Shown here: in pieces, positions 34,831 through 46,369 of the stretch
How positions within the stretch are numbered: position 1 is the first letter of the stretch
Layout: every line of letters begins with the position of its first letter
From: Gnetum montanum
Taxonomy: Eukaryota > Streptophyta > Gnetopsida > Gnetales > Gnetaceae
DNA: 64,000 bases
Direction of reading: 5' to 3'
Assembly: GCA_015680685.1 (NCBI GenBank)
Contig: MNCI01020136.1
Location: 146,391 to 210,390 of the forward strand
Translations under genes and position numbers: made by a program
The notes under the pieces: generated by a model
Database searches by the model: none
Seen by the model: only the letters and a program-made list of their open reading frames with translations
Told to the model about the DNA's origin: nothing

Positions 34831-36190
34831 TTTGATCAATTTCCAAATGAACTCCTCTTCATAGGAATGATAAATGACCAAGTGCTAACCAAATCAAAAT
34901 GGTATAATGGCATCATTACTTGCCTTCTCACTCAAGAGATGCCATAAGACCTTGACCATAGGAAGAAGTAATAGTTTCTTCATCAGGCAAAATACTTCAT
35001 GGAAATCAATGGATACCTTTACAAGATGTGCGTTGATGACCTAGTTTGTTGGTTTGTCCCTAATGTAGATCAATTATCTAGGTGTGTCCTTAATGCAGAT
35101 CAATTACACATTCTCTAGGATGCTCATGAAGGCCCTTGTAGAGGCCACTATGCAGAGAGATGCATAACCATAAAAATTCTAATGGCAAGATACTATTGGC
35201 CTACAATATTTAGAGATGCCCACCAATTTTTTTGATCTTGTGAACGCTATCAAAGAGATGGTGAGATGACCGCACGAATGAAGGATCCTCAACAATGAAT
35301 TCAACCACTAGAACCCTTTGACATATGGAGCATAGACTTCATGGGTCCTATCACACCCATGTCTAATGAAATTGTATACATCATCATAGCAGTTAACTAC
35401 TACACCAAATGGACAAAAGTAGCAACCATCACCAACTATACATCATGTACTGCTACTCTATTTGTACAACAACATGTTGTAAATAGGTTTGGGATGCCAT
35501 GTGCATAGATTTCTGATAATGGAAACCATTTTACATGTGCCACTTTTTGAAAGTTAATGCAATGCTTAGGGGTTAAACATAAATTAACAACACCCTATCA
35601 CCCCCAAGCTAATGGTCAAGCAAAGGTAACTAATATGGAGAGTACAAAGATCCTAATGAGAATTATCAGCAAATATAGGAAATAATGGAGCACAAAACTC
35701 AATGATGCCCTCTAGGCCTATTGCTCAACATGAAAACATCCTATAGGTTATTCTCCCTATGAATGAGTATATGAAAAACTTCCAATGCTTCTAATTCAAT
35801 CCGAGCTCTATACACTCTTAACATCCTATGACCTTGACCTTGACTTAAGTCTAGCACACAAAGAAAGATTGATGAATCTCAACCTACTAGATGAAAATAG
35901 CTTAGTAGTTCTATCTTTGAATGAAGTGCACAAGGCATTCAATAAGCAACATCATGACCTTTGAATATAAAAAGTGAAATTTCAACTTGGAGATAAGGTT
36001 ATCTATTGGAACCCCACACATGTACCCTAGAAAATAAACATCCAAACATTGTGGAAGTGACCTTATATAATTGGTAAAATCCTTTCCTCTAGGACCATGT
36101 TAATTTATAAACCTAAGAGACCACACAAAAATCATTTGGTTAATATCTAACAAGTGAAACCTTTCCTAGAGCCAAGACAAGCTAGTGCAA
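34830..36190 (+). pseudogene. Integrase and C-terminal pol of element IV, decayed
   Basis: The zinc region at about 35115-35270 reads HEGPCRGHYAERC, RYYWPTIFRDAHQFF and SCERYQRDGE. The core at 35330-35720 has WSIDFMGPITPMSNE (first Asp), IIIAVNYYTKWTKVATI, ISDNGNHFTCATF (second Asp) and PYHPQANGQAKVTNMES, where the catalytic Glu of the usual GQAEVT reads Lys. The C-terminal part has VKFQLGDKVIYWNP (35970-36010) and ends around VKPFLEPRQA near 36180. Confidence 0.9.
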
Positions 36191-37724
36191 CTACTACTTC
36201 ATTAGATGGACAACCATGCTCTATATTCTATGTTTGCTTCTTTCAACTCAGTCATGGGGAAGATGGTGATTCATGCTAACCATACACATGGCTCCTTAGT
36301 TTTTCACCTTTTTATTTTACACATTTTTCAATTTTATACTGTTATTGATTTTTGCCCATTTTCTCGATTTTTGTTTTACAACATCATTAGTGTATTTAAT
36401 CTTTCTTGAATATTTTATACTTTCTTATATATTTTACTTTATTTCATTTTTGTGTGATTTTTCACTATTTTTACTAATAAAAGTGTTTTACTACCATAGG
36501 ACACAATGCTGATGTTGTTGTTTACTAATGATGGTCTATAATTAATGTTGTGATTATTAATGTCTAGTTTCTATTTTTGAATTCTAATGTTTGATGACTA
36601 AGACATGGTTTATTTTTCATGGAACAAGTAGTGAGTCCATGTCATCCACCCATGCACAAACTCTATGGTTTTTCTTATTCTAGAAGTTTGAGGTCCCTTT
36701 CATTAAATAAACTTTTAATAAATTGATGACCTTAGTAGTTTCTAGAATTGGGAAGGATTCAAAGGTTTGCACAAGGTATGACTTCAAGGGGATCCAATGC
36801 TCTTTGTACTCTTCTACTTGGGTGCTTGAGTGTTTTCATAAGCTTCTTATCATTCCATGTCATCCAATAACAAGAAGTTGAATAAAAGTCTTTGCATGGT
36901 GTGGTTTCCATCCAAAAAGAAAAAAAAAACATGATGGGAATTCAAAGCACATCCCTTAGACAAATAAATAGGCTATAAGAACTGGTTATGAGACTAGAAA
37001 GACATGTTACCCATGCCTAAAGGTCCCCTCTAACTAAGGTCATCTGTTACTTCCTACTTTCTTCTCTTTTCCTTATGGAATGGTGGTTATTCTATGGGAG
37101 TACTCTTGTATCTTGAGGGGGTGGATCAGTCTTGTAGTGGTGATGCAATGTCACTAGAAATGGTTGGTTTTGATCTGGACTAAGGATGGATCTTCTTGGA
37201 TCATTTTAAATACAAACTTCACAAGGGACATCTTATGACCTCAATTTTGGACTCCATCCCACCTTCTCAGTCATTCATCTATGCTACCTATAACTCACCT
37301 CACTATCGATTTCTATGTTATGCTCGCTGTCTTAGTTTGATATGTTGGAATTCTTGGATAGATTCTTTCTGGTTGATCCTTAACTTTTCATGACCATTAA
37401 TTGACTATGGGGCCCACAAACTCCTTAGTTGAGGTTATGTAAGAGCAAAAAGGGCATGGGGAGGACCCACTTGCATATCTCTTAGTTGGGATAGTGAAGT
37501 CCCTTACCTTAAACATTACTGCAATCCTATCTTTCACATGCCCCATTGTACATCCAACTCTGTGCTCCTTAAAACCTTCATAAACCTTCATTCTCCAAAC
37601 ATTTTCTTAATTTTATAAATTTTCCAAGATCAAACATCCTCTTCTACTATTTTCATCATGTTCATGGATTTTTGGACTTACATTTCACTTAAAAACTCCT
37701 TGTATTTTCAAAGTTCAACCAAAG
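36191..37724 (+). other. Post-pol spacer of element IV
   Basis: It is a T-rich tract (36290-36480) and then about 1.2 kb without recognised protein, yet alignable with 47500-48980 (element III) and parts of 21200-22290 (element II). The shared marks include GACATGTTACCCATGCC.AAAGG and GGGGAGGACCCACTTGCATA. The short open frames in it (for example 36206-36409) have no family match. Confidence 0.7.
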
Positions 37725-37820
37725 TCAACAATGGTCAACGACGACATCAACTAGGCCTAGTCAACGCAGCCAACCCCATCGACTAGGCCCTATTAATGCA
37801 AGCCAAAAACTCTATATATA
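37725..37820 (+). promoter_or_regulatory. Putative internal promoter of ORF3 (element IV)
   Basis: Repeated short motifs (CATCAACTAGGCCTAGTCAA, CATCGACTAGGCCC) precede a TATA box CTATATATACC at 37813-37820. The GTCAACTAGGCC motif also occurs in the U3 of this element's own 3' LTR (41294-41310). An RNA starting here would run through a leader of about 150 bases to the donor at 37970. Promoter activity is inferred from motif and conserved position. Confidence 0.6.
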
Positions 37821-37969
37821 CCACCACATACTTTGTAGTTTTTTGTCATTTTATTCATAACAAGAGGGGAGCTTTTTTCCATTTTTCAAAGCCCAAAACC
37901 TTCCAGAGCCCATAACTTTTCAACTATTTGTCCAAATCACTTTGTTCTTCAATCCTACAGCTACCAGAG

Positions 37970-38276
37970 GTAAGCTCTTATTCATGGGGACACCAAACAT
38001 TAAGGTTTCTGATGAAAGTTTTTAAAATTTTTTCTAAATTCTCCAAAATATTAATGAATACAATGACATGAAACCATCAATTTTCAAGAGTTAACCTTTT
38101 CAACGTCCTCCAGTATGACTTATTAACATTAAAACACAAATAAAATAATGATTAAAATTAATCAAATTATTCATAATCACAACTTATTCAAGTGTAACTA
38201 TCCCAAGAAGATAAGGTATCCCAATTGTTTCATGTTACACAATAATTGTTAACCCATGGTCATGTTGTGATTACAG
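37970..38276 (+). other. Putative leader intron before ORF3 (element IV)
   Basis: The donor CCAGAG|GTAAGCTC and acceptor GTGATTACAG|ATG are both good plant splice sites. The 307-bp segment is AT-rich as plant introns are and ends exactly at the ORF3 start codon. Elements I and III have the same arrangement. Confidence 0.65.
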
Positions 38277-41037
38277 ATGGTGCCAAGATCAAAACCACTC
38301 TAGGAGGAAGGACCCTCTCAACCAAGGGAGAAATGACCTAGAATTGGAAGGAGCCAACAAGAACAAGCCCAAGAATAAGTAGAAGAAGTCCATGTAACGA
38401 GACCTCTTCAAGAGGAGTCCAAAGTGGAATCTATTAGATATATTTTTAAAGAAGAGGTTATAATAGAATAATTGTAGTGAGGAGAGGCACCAGGACCTAT
38501 ACCGAGACTCGAAGTTACATTAACAGAAGCCTGCCTCAACATAATCAAGCCCTATGATGTTTAATGCTTAGTTCTCTAGGAACTAAACTTTGGGTCATTC
38601 TTAGAGCATGCTCTAGCAGAAGTGAGGACACAGTTGCAAATATCTCCCATGTGGCTAATCATCACCTCCAATGGGAAGTGATACATGGGAGAGATGTACC
38701 TCTTCTAGAACAACAAAAGGGTAGGCTCGACAATGAAGATCAAGGAGATTTAAGTATCCAACTCAACTAAAGCTATCACACAGGTTCTCAGGTTGCCTGA
38801 TTCTAGGACAAAATTGGTAGATCTATATATGCAAGCTTATCCAAAGGCCAAAAAGAAGTGTACTTAGCAGTGTTATAGGGTCAACATTAAGGAGTTTGAC
38901 ATGCTCACACTAGCAGAATGTGTATACTTCAAGATAGTAGCCTATCACCTTAATTCAATGATGAGGCCTAGTAAAGTGACTACCTTTTCCACCCAAGCAT
39001 GTGCCACTCTAAGTAGGAGATTTTTAGCAAACCTTCCATAATTGATCTATCTAGATATCAAAAAGAACTTCAAAGAAAATGAATGTCTAAGGAAAATCCT
39101 ACCTTTCCCATGCTTCATCTAAAAACTTTGCAAAAGGATAGGGATAATCTACTACACCAATGACATGATTAAGCATACTCCCATTGCCTCTTGGTTTAAA
39201 ATGATGAAGGATAAGACAACTGTCATGTCCAAGGAAGAGAAGTAGTAGCCACCACCTTTACCACTCACTTAAGAAACAACACTCGAGGCCTACATAGCCA
39301 TCGAACACTTACACAAAATCTAAGAACAGCTCTGGCATGAGTGAGAGCAGTGAGTAGGAGTGAGAGCATCGAGTAGGAATGAGTGATGAAGATCTATCTA
39401 TATATCAACCTATGATGAGTCACCTTAATAAGGTGACTCAAACCATTAGCCAAATGAAGGGAGGAGGCCCAATATTCTCAGCCCAATGAACATAGTTTCT
39501 TGCAAGATTGAATCCTAGCACCTAAGAGGTGATAGTGTCTCTATCTCAACACCATTTATTCCTAGAAATATTTGGGGATGCTACCTCCTTTCCAGTGCAC
39601 TTTTAGGAGGATGAAGTGACAACTATACTAGTGATGCAGCACCAAGGATAGGAGATAGTTTCAAAAGTGGTTGTTGATCAAATTGCAAAAGCTCTTAATG
39701 CACCTGCAGCATCTATACCAGATGTATTTGCACTCTGAGATGTACAAACATCCATAGGAACTGTCAGTGGAAGATTAAGTGTAACCTAGCATGAAGAATT
39801 TTTAGATCAAGTGATGGGGACTGGGCAACCAATTTTGGACATTTTCTATTTTTCGAACAACATTACTACAGCCTAGTTGGAGCTACTTGAAGAAAAGGGT
39901 AAATGCATCATCTTGGATGGGTAACTCGAAATGGCTCAAGCACAAAAACAACGCTTGACCATGGAGGTTGTTGAATTGCATGCTCATTTTTTTGANTTAT
40001 GCCATTAATGAATAAATTCCTACATTTGTTGTTTTTTTGCATTAACATTTTCTAGGTGATGGTTTTCTACAGATAGTGTTTCATTTTCCTGGTGCATCTG
40101 AACCAAGTCCTTTTGAATTAAGTAGGTTTTTGCTTCTACTATGGACTAGTTGAAGATGGCTATTACCATTCCCTCCTTAGCTTATTTTAATCATTCTTGA
40201 AGCTATTTAAAAGCTTCATCTCTAGTTATTGTAGGGTTGAGGAGTGTGAGATCAAAAAAATGAGCATGCAATTCAACAACCTCCATGGTNTAGGTTGGCT
40301 TGAAGAAAGAAGTAAATTTAAAAATTATTCAAGCAACTAAGGAAAAAGTAAATGAGACCCTCTAGTAACTCTAGTAAGGAAAAGATGTGTGGTAGCCCAT
40401 CATTGATGGGATAGATGCCTAAAACAAAGTAGAGATCCATCTAAAAGAGTTGCAAATTGAAGAAATGACAAAGTATATGGAATTGGCCAATCTCTGATAT
40501 ACAAACCTAGTGATGCTCGCTGCTAGACAACCATGGTCAGAACTTGAAAAGTAGGTGGCCAGCTTCTACTTACTATAAGAGGTCAAGTTCAAGCACCACA
40601 AGGACACTAAGCAAAAGCTTGAGATGAAAAATGCTGAACTTGAAGTTCATAAGGCATGATTCACTGATCAATGATCAACTACCAAGAACTTGGCTAGGAG
40701 AATGAATGACTACTAGGAGTTGCAAAACACAGTCAAGGCATTCAACATTGAATGTAAACAATTCACTGCCTAGTTTATTAATGCTAAGGAGTTGTTTCCT
40801 AGAATTTCTTGTCCTTGGGATGTGCCCATTCTAGCCCACATTGGTGAAGCTACGTGGACCATGCATGATCCCAAGAGTAAGGAGGAGAAAATGAAAGCAT
40901 TGTTGGATGCTTTCCACCTCCCACTACAAGTTGTAACAACAACTGAACAACCACAACTACCTCGACCGTTGCATGTGCTTGAAGTTGGAGAAGGTCTATC
41001 AAAGCCTCAGGAGCCTCCACCACATAGGACCATGTGA
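38277..41037 (+). pseudogene. ORF3 of element IV (post-pol ORF), decayed
   Basis: The ATG at 38277 (MVPRSKP) immediately follows the acceptor. A basic/Gln-rich start leads to the conserved central block at 38560-39250: FGSFLEHALAEVRTQL, KAITQVLRLPDSRTKLVDLY, AYPKAKKKCT, LAECVYFKIVAYHLNSMMRP, SKVTTFSTQACATLSRRFL and KKNFKENE. Next are a hinge and a long Lys/Glu/Leu-rich coiled-coil (about 39900-40780, with LKELQIEEM and LARRMNDY). The C-terminus is open (40792-41037): FPRISCPWDVPILAHIG, then Pro-rich PQEPPPHRTM and a stop. The function is unknown. The 39996-40290 part is inverted in this assembly. Stops and frameshifts throughout. Confidence 0.75.
39996..40290 (-). other. Inverted ORF3 segment flanked by single Ns, likely assembly error
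   Basis: Single Ns sit at 39996 and 40290. Read in reverse complement, the segment between them continues ORF3 (DEAFK, AKEGMVIAI, QKDLVQMHQENE, VENHHLENVNAKK), matching 51230-51440 in element III. The 38 bases before the first N (39958-39995) reappear reverse-complemented just before the second N. Confidence 0.8.
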
Positions 41038-41247
41038 TCTTTTCAATCATCTTCACACCATCAAAGGTTGTGTTGTTTGATATTTTTTTTGGTGTTCAAT
41101 TTTGTATCGTGAACACCAAAATTTGTAACTTTGTTCATCTGTACACCAGACACTTAGTTTTGCCATGTAGTTTTATTGAATCATGTGCTAGTTAATAATC
41201 TCATACCTTCCCAATTTGCTAAAGAACTTGAAGATGAGTTTTCATTT

Positions 41248-41260
41248 AGTCATAAGGTTA
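41248..41260 (+). promoter_or_regulatory. Polypurine-tract position of element IV
   Basis: TAGTCATAAGGTTA precedes the 3' LTR. It aligns with TAGTCATGGGGGTA of element II but has lost several purines. Confidence 0.55.
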
Positions 41261-42144
41261 TGATGAGTCACGGATTGGCTACGTCAATGAGGCCTCGTCA
41301 ACTAGGCCCCACCAATGCATTGTTTCATGCTTTGATGTAGCCTTGTCGCTGTAGGGTCTATTCTTACCTATAAATATGTGCCAACCCATCATGTTTAGGC
41401 ATCAATCTATCATAGTGTAGTGAATCTCTTATAGTTTTTACATTTGAAAGTTTGAATATTTTCGTGAGTGCTCACAATAGAAGTCATTGAGTGTATAGAT
41501 CTTTATTAGAACACTATTGTACCTAAGCATAATAGTTTGTGTGGAAATAATGATGAGCTTTCTAATCAAACCTTGTAGCATTCTAGATAGTTTAAATGTT
41601 TCAATCATGCACTTAATTTTTTTAGCTATTTATTTAATGATTTTCATTAATTAATGCTAATTAAGAAATTATTTGAGATAAGCTAAATAGTAATTAAGTA
41701 AACACATAAGTACGACTGCTTTAAGCATGCATATGACATTTGGTAATCTCAACAGTGCTTAACACTTGGTATCTTAGCAACATTATACATGTTCAGGATT
41801 TGTACAGCAAGTGGAACCAGAGACTTATGTTAGGACTAGTTGAATAGCAGTTAGCCCATTAGATTAAAGTAGGTATTAAATTACTTTATTCTCCATCTTG
41901 TTTATTTTAAGCACCAAAACCATAAAATATAAAATGACAAAAATCATGTGCCTCAATTATACTTAAACCATACCCTTGATCTTCACAAGTGTAGTTGGGA
42001 AGATAACAAATATCCTCAATGTGAAGTTTACTTCCTAGAGAACTAGTGCACCAGAAACTATAGAGTCCACGGAATTCGATTAGATGGCACGTGAATGCTT
42101 TGTGATTCATATGGTTGGACATAGGGGTACTTCGTCACCCATCA
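41261..42144 (+). repeat. 3' LTR of element IV
   Basis: It begins TGATGAGTCACGG and ends CACCCATCA, 884 bp, with a TATA box TATAAATA at 41369-41376. After it the gag of element III resumes. Confidence 0.9.
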
Positions 42145-43490
42145 ACTATAATGAACCTCTGCTAGCTATCCTAAATATGCTTAATATTTTATAGGTAGTA
42201 AGAATTTCAACAAGGCACTTGAAGGATAGTAGGATTAAGTGGTTGGACATGTTGGAGATAAATAATATTCCCAGGTTTGAAGGAGGATATAATTTAAATC
42301 CATAAAATCATCTCTAAGACTTTTATGATGTCTATGTCTTATAGAATATATACAATGGATGTTAAAAGCTAGAATTATTTCCAAGGACACTCACTAAGGA
42401 AGCAGAAAGTTTGTACCAATTCTTAGAATCAGAATCCATTCACCAATGAAGTACTATTTAGATCTCTTTAATGAAAAATACTAAATGTACTCCAGAGTGT
42501 CTAACTTAAGGAGATAGATCTAAGGATGGAAGTAAGGAAATCATGAGTCCTTGGATGTGGCCCTAAGTAGGTACTACTCTCTATTGCAATGATGCCCAAA
42601 CCATGGATACTCCCAATGGGAATAAATTTGCCATATTTTAGATGGGCTCAGAAATGAGGCAAGGAAAACCCTTGGGTTTCATGCCTAAGAAAAAATTTCA
42701 AATATGTAGGTCCATTAGATATAAAGATTGATTAAATAGGTGACTAAAGAAGAAGGGAAGCTAAAAAAAATGTGAAAGTATATAGGAATATAATAGAGAT
42801 TCCTCCATTTACAAAGGGAAGGCAGGTTTCTATGACTCAAAATAACAAGAACTACTTGATGAAGTGTTGTAAAGAAAAACCTTGCTGATATAAAAATCTG
42901 TCACTAAAATATCAGCTAATGTAGATAAAATTTGGGACTCCTTGAATAATAAGTTCCAAAGAGCAATGAGCATTGCCTAGGAATGAATGGAACAAGGGAG
43001 TAGTAGTCAAAAAAGAAGGGAGAAGAAGGATACAAAATGAGGTTATTATTAGAACAAGGATAAAGTTGCAGTAGTTAAAGAGGTTGCAAGTTTTGAAATA
43101 GATGATGAAGCTTATGAAATTACCAATATGAACATCCTAAGAGATGTTTTCATCTACAAGAGTATAGGATGTATGCATTGAATCCCAAGTTTGCAAAACT
43201 ACAAGCACCCAAGTGGTTGCCTTATCCACAAAGAAACTACAAGCAGTAGTTCCACCAACCAACGTATTATCCAAGTGGAGTACCTCCTCAACCTTAGGAG
43301 TAGTTTCAACAATGGAAATACCCATAGTTGTGGGGGATTCCACCACTACGAGAGTAGTATCTCTACAGATAGCTAGACCCTTATAGATATTATGTCCAAT
43401 AACTTGTATCCCCTTATGATTCATTGAATCATGCTTCCTCCTCTTATTACTACTACCTTCTAGAATATTACATAGCACCTTCTCCAAGAG
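42145..43490 (+). pseudogene. Gag C-terminal part of element III
   Basis: Gag resumes with NEPLLAILNMLNIL-like codons, then HLKDSRIKWLDMLEINNIPR and FEGGYNLNP. Further pieces match the core of other copies: a diverged QAFHDAYVL, LFNEKYxMYSRVSNLRR, RYYSLL and GLRNEARKTLGF. The knuckle region (about 43118-43160) reads YEHPKRCF with its first cysteines lost. A Pro/Tyr/Gln-rich tail follows. Frequent stops. It runs into the N and poly-G block at 43493. Confidence 0.8.
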
Positions 43491-43492
43491 GG

Positions 43493-43499
43493 NNNNNNN

Positions 43500-43544
<45 letters not shown>
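43493..43544. other. Seven Ns plus 45 Gs, probable sequencing artefact
   Basis: The homologous place in element VI (61800-61830) reads straight through from TTCTCCAAGAGGG into ordinary sequence without a G run. A pure 45-base G run next to Ns is typical of read-quality failure, not of this AT-rich element. Confidence 0.85.
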
Positions 43545-43545
<1 letters not shown>

Positions 43546-43869
43546 GTCTCCTTTTTCCTTTCATCTTCACAACATCCATCAAATCCTACACCACAAACAA
43601 CTACACCCTTGGAACTTGCTCCATCCATGCAAGGTGAGATTTTTCCATAACCATAGTAGAGAAATGCTAGGAGGGTGGTAAATTTATAGCCAGATATCCA
43701 TCCAAGTGGTTCTAAACCAAAGCCTTTTAAGAGACCATTCTTCAAAACCAACAGTCCTACAAAAATCCTCACACACACCAGAGGTTGTTAACCATATTAT
43801 CTCTACCTCTAAAAGTGCCATCAAGCTACCTTCAAATCAAAAGACCTTAAACATCCATATTATTATGTT
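43545..43869 (+). pseudogene. Gag-protease linker of element III
   Basis: It aligns with 61830-62100 in element VI (shared CCATGCAAGG / TCATCCAAGTGGTT marks). It has low-complexity Pro/His/Ser coding flavour in the other copies and only broken frames here. Confidence 0.55.
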
Positions 43870-44340
43870 AACCCATGGGATCATAGAATGGATCAAGGTT
43901 GGCCACATTGCCAAGAAAGCATTTGATCTTGGGAGTCCCCTCATATATTTACAAATTGCATGAAATGAACCATGTAAAGCTCTTTTGGATTCAAGTTCTA
44001 GGATTAACTTAATATTTTAAGAAATATATAAGACCTAGAACCTACCTCCTCTAGAGAAGAGCAATATCAGACTTGAGTTGGCAAATCAGTCCATCACTAT
44101 CCCTTTGGGACTAATAGAGAACATTGTAACCACCATCTATGAATGGTCTTATCCTACAAATTTTCTTATGATCCATGTAGAAAATTATAAGGGGAACTTC
44201 CCTATCATTATGGGAAGGACATGGCTATGTACGATCAATGCCAAAATGGGAATTTGAGACCTTTCCTTGAAAATATCCAAGGAAAATGATTTGGAAAGAT
44301 AGAGAAGAAGAGGGTTCATTGCATTGCATACAGTGACATA
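43870..44340 (+). pseudogene. Aspartic protease of element III, decayed
   Basis: It contains FDLGSPLIYLQIA, PCKALLDSSSRINLI (D-S-S at the active site), PPLEKSNIRLELANQSITIP, LGLIENIVTTI, VENYKGNFPIIMGRTW and DLSLKISKEND. Same module as in elements I, IV and VI, with stops. Confidence 0.87.
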
Positions 44341-44639
44341 GGATGCCATTACATGAAAAAACTATGGACAATCAAAGATACATCAATCCAAGCATGTAAT
44401 TAGTATGATAAAATGGTAGTTATTCAAAAGTGCTTGTAGGAAGTAGCAACAAAGCAAGAAGGTACCTAGTGGCTAATAATAGATCATTAAGTTTAAGTCC
44501 ACAATGTGCATGAAACCATCAAAGTGCCTCACAAGAACCTATGTATAGAACATGGATGAAATGAAGTAACTCCATCATCAACTCGCCCATACACAAAGTG
44601 AAATGGAATGAAAAGAATTAGAGATCACTAATCACTTTA

Positions 44640-46130
44640 AAAAATAGCCCCTTGAACTAAAGGCTTTATAGGCAAGTATGGAATATGTTTTTCTTAGCAA
44701 TGGAAAGCTAGTAATCATCAATTCCAAACTTGCTCCAAAACATAAACAAAAGTTGTTGAAAGTGGTGAAAAAATTATCAATAACCTTTTCTTGGTCATAT
44801 TATGAAATTCTAGGAATAGATCCATGGATATGCCAATACCACATCTATACAAACTCTTCCATCAAGCTAAAGAGGTAGCCGTAGAAAAGATTGAACCTCA
44901 AACTAAAGTAGGTTGTCAAGAAGGTGATTGAAAAACTCCTCAAAGCTGGGTTCATTTATCTAGTTGTGGATAGTGATTAGGTTAGTCCACTTGTTATTAT
45001 ACCCAAGAAAGAATGGAAATGGAGAGTCTGTATAGATAATCAGTAGTTGAACATGGCAACCTTCATGAATCATTTTTTGTTTCCATTTATTGATTAAGTG
45101 TTGGACACCATAGCAAGGTATTGCTATCACGGTTTTCTAGATGGTTATAGTGGATATAACAAAATCTAGATTACACTTGAGAACTAGGCCAAAATCACAT
45201 TCACATATCCTTGAAAAACTTTGGCATAAAGAAAGATTCCCATTGGCCTATGCAATGCCCTTTCTACCTTCTAACACTTGGTTCTCAAGATCTTCCAATA
45301 ACAAATTAGTAGTAGGGTAAAGATCTTTATGGATGACTTCATCACCTATGACACCACATTTGAGCAATCCTTAGACCTTCTTGAGCAAGTGATTCAAAGA
45401 TGTGTGAAGATTAATTTAAAGTTTAATTAGTAGAAGAGCCATTTGATGGTCCAAAATGGCATCATATTGGGGCATAGAATTTCAAGCAAAGGGATTGAGG
45501 TGGACCTAGAAAAAGTATAGGTCATCCAAGGAATCACTAGCTAGCTAAAAAATTGAAAGATGTATAGTCATTCCTTGGCCATACTAGTTATTATCAATAC
45601 TTTATTGAGAACTTCTTACCAAAATCTAAGTCATTTGATGAGCTAAACAAGAAGGATGCATTCTTCAATTAGACTAAGGAATGTGAGCTAGCATTACAAA
45701 AGTTAAAGTAGAAGCTCATAGAAGCTCCAATTCTATGTGCTCTAATTGATCCAAACCTTTCCACATCATGATAGACATGTCTAATTATTTCTTTGAAATT
45801 GTGCTTACATAATTAGACGATCAGAAATGTCCTTACTATAACCATTGTGCAAGCAGAAGCATTATGGGGATACAATTAAACTATGCCACCATGGAGAAGA
45901 AGCTCATGGTAGTGGCGTATGCCTTAGAAAAATTTAAGTACTATGTGCTTAGATATCAATTTTTTGTAAACACATATCACAATTCCATTTAGTTCCTCTT
46001 AAATAAGCCAATGGTGAGCACTCGTGTCATACAGTGGTTAGTAATCCTATAGGAGTTCGACTTCACCATAGTGGATAATAAGGAAACTAAAAATGTGGTT
46101 GTCAACCTCTTATCTTGATTATGATGGGAC
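44640..46130 (+). pseudogene. Reverse transcriptase and RNase H of element III, decayed
   Basis: An open lead-in at 44678-44878 reads MEYVFLSNGKLVIINSKLAP, ITFSWSYYEILGIDPWICQ and HIYTNSSIKLKR, the linker before RT. RT follows: LLKAGFIYLVVDSD, PLVIIPKKEWKWRVCIDN, VLDTIARYCYHGFLDGYSGY and a catalytic box KIFMDDFITYD (about 45325-45355) with both aspartates intact. Then LGHRIS and SFL-like pieces and a frame-broken RNase H ending about 46110. Typical gypsy order. Confidence 0.9.
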
Positions 46131-46369
46131 AAAAAAGAGGATAAGGGATCTTCTTCTAACCAATTTCTAGATGAAATCCTCTTTTCCAAAGCTATTAGAG
46201 TGTAAAATCCCAAGGATTTTAACTGGTACAAGGAATTCCTCTCCTATTTATTCACTCAGGAGATGCCATAAGAATGGAATAGTAAGAAGAAATAATAATT
46301 TCTTCACCAAGGCAAGAAGAAATTAAGGCAATCTTTACAAGGTTTGTGCTAATGGCTTGGTATGATGAT

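Larger units (their letters stand above)
29099..42144 (+). mobile_element. Element IV: full-length Ty3/gypsy nested in element III gag
   Basis: LTRs lie at 29099-29943 and 41261-42144, 13,046 bp overall. The surrounding gag of element III can be followed across the insertion by comparison with element VI (60451-60545). The target duplication is not clear. It is in the same orientation and family as its host, with gag, protease, RT-RNase H, integrase, spacer, internal promoter, intron and ORF3 all recognisable. LTRs look about 88% alike by eye over 190 bases, more alike than those of element III. Confidence 0.9.

Noticed and set aside
36206-36409. Hydrophobic short ORF after pol (similar one at 47487-47708), considered as a small env-like membrane protein
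   Set aside because: The two copies agree only in the first 20 or so codons, and the hydrophobic part comes from a T-rich tract that any frame would translate as Phe/Leu/Ile/Tyr.
43137-43778. 213-codon minus-strand ORF with a long proline run
   Set aside because: It reads antisense through element III gag and owes its length to the N and poly-G artefact at 43493-43544.
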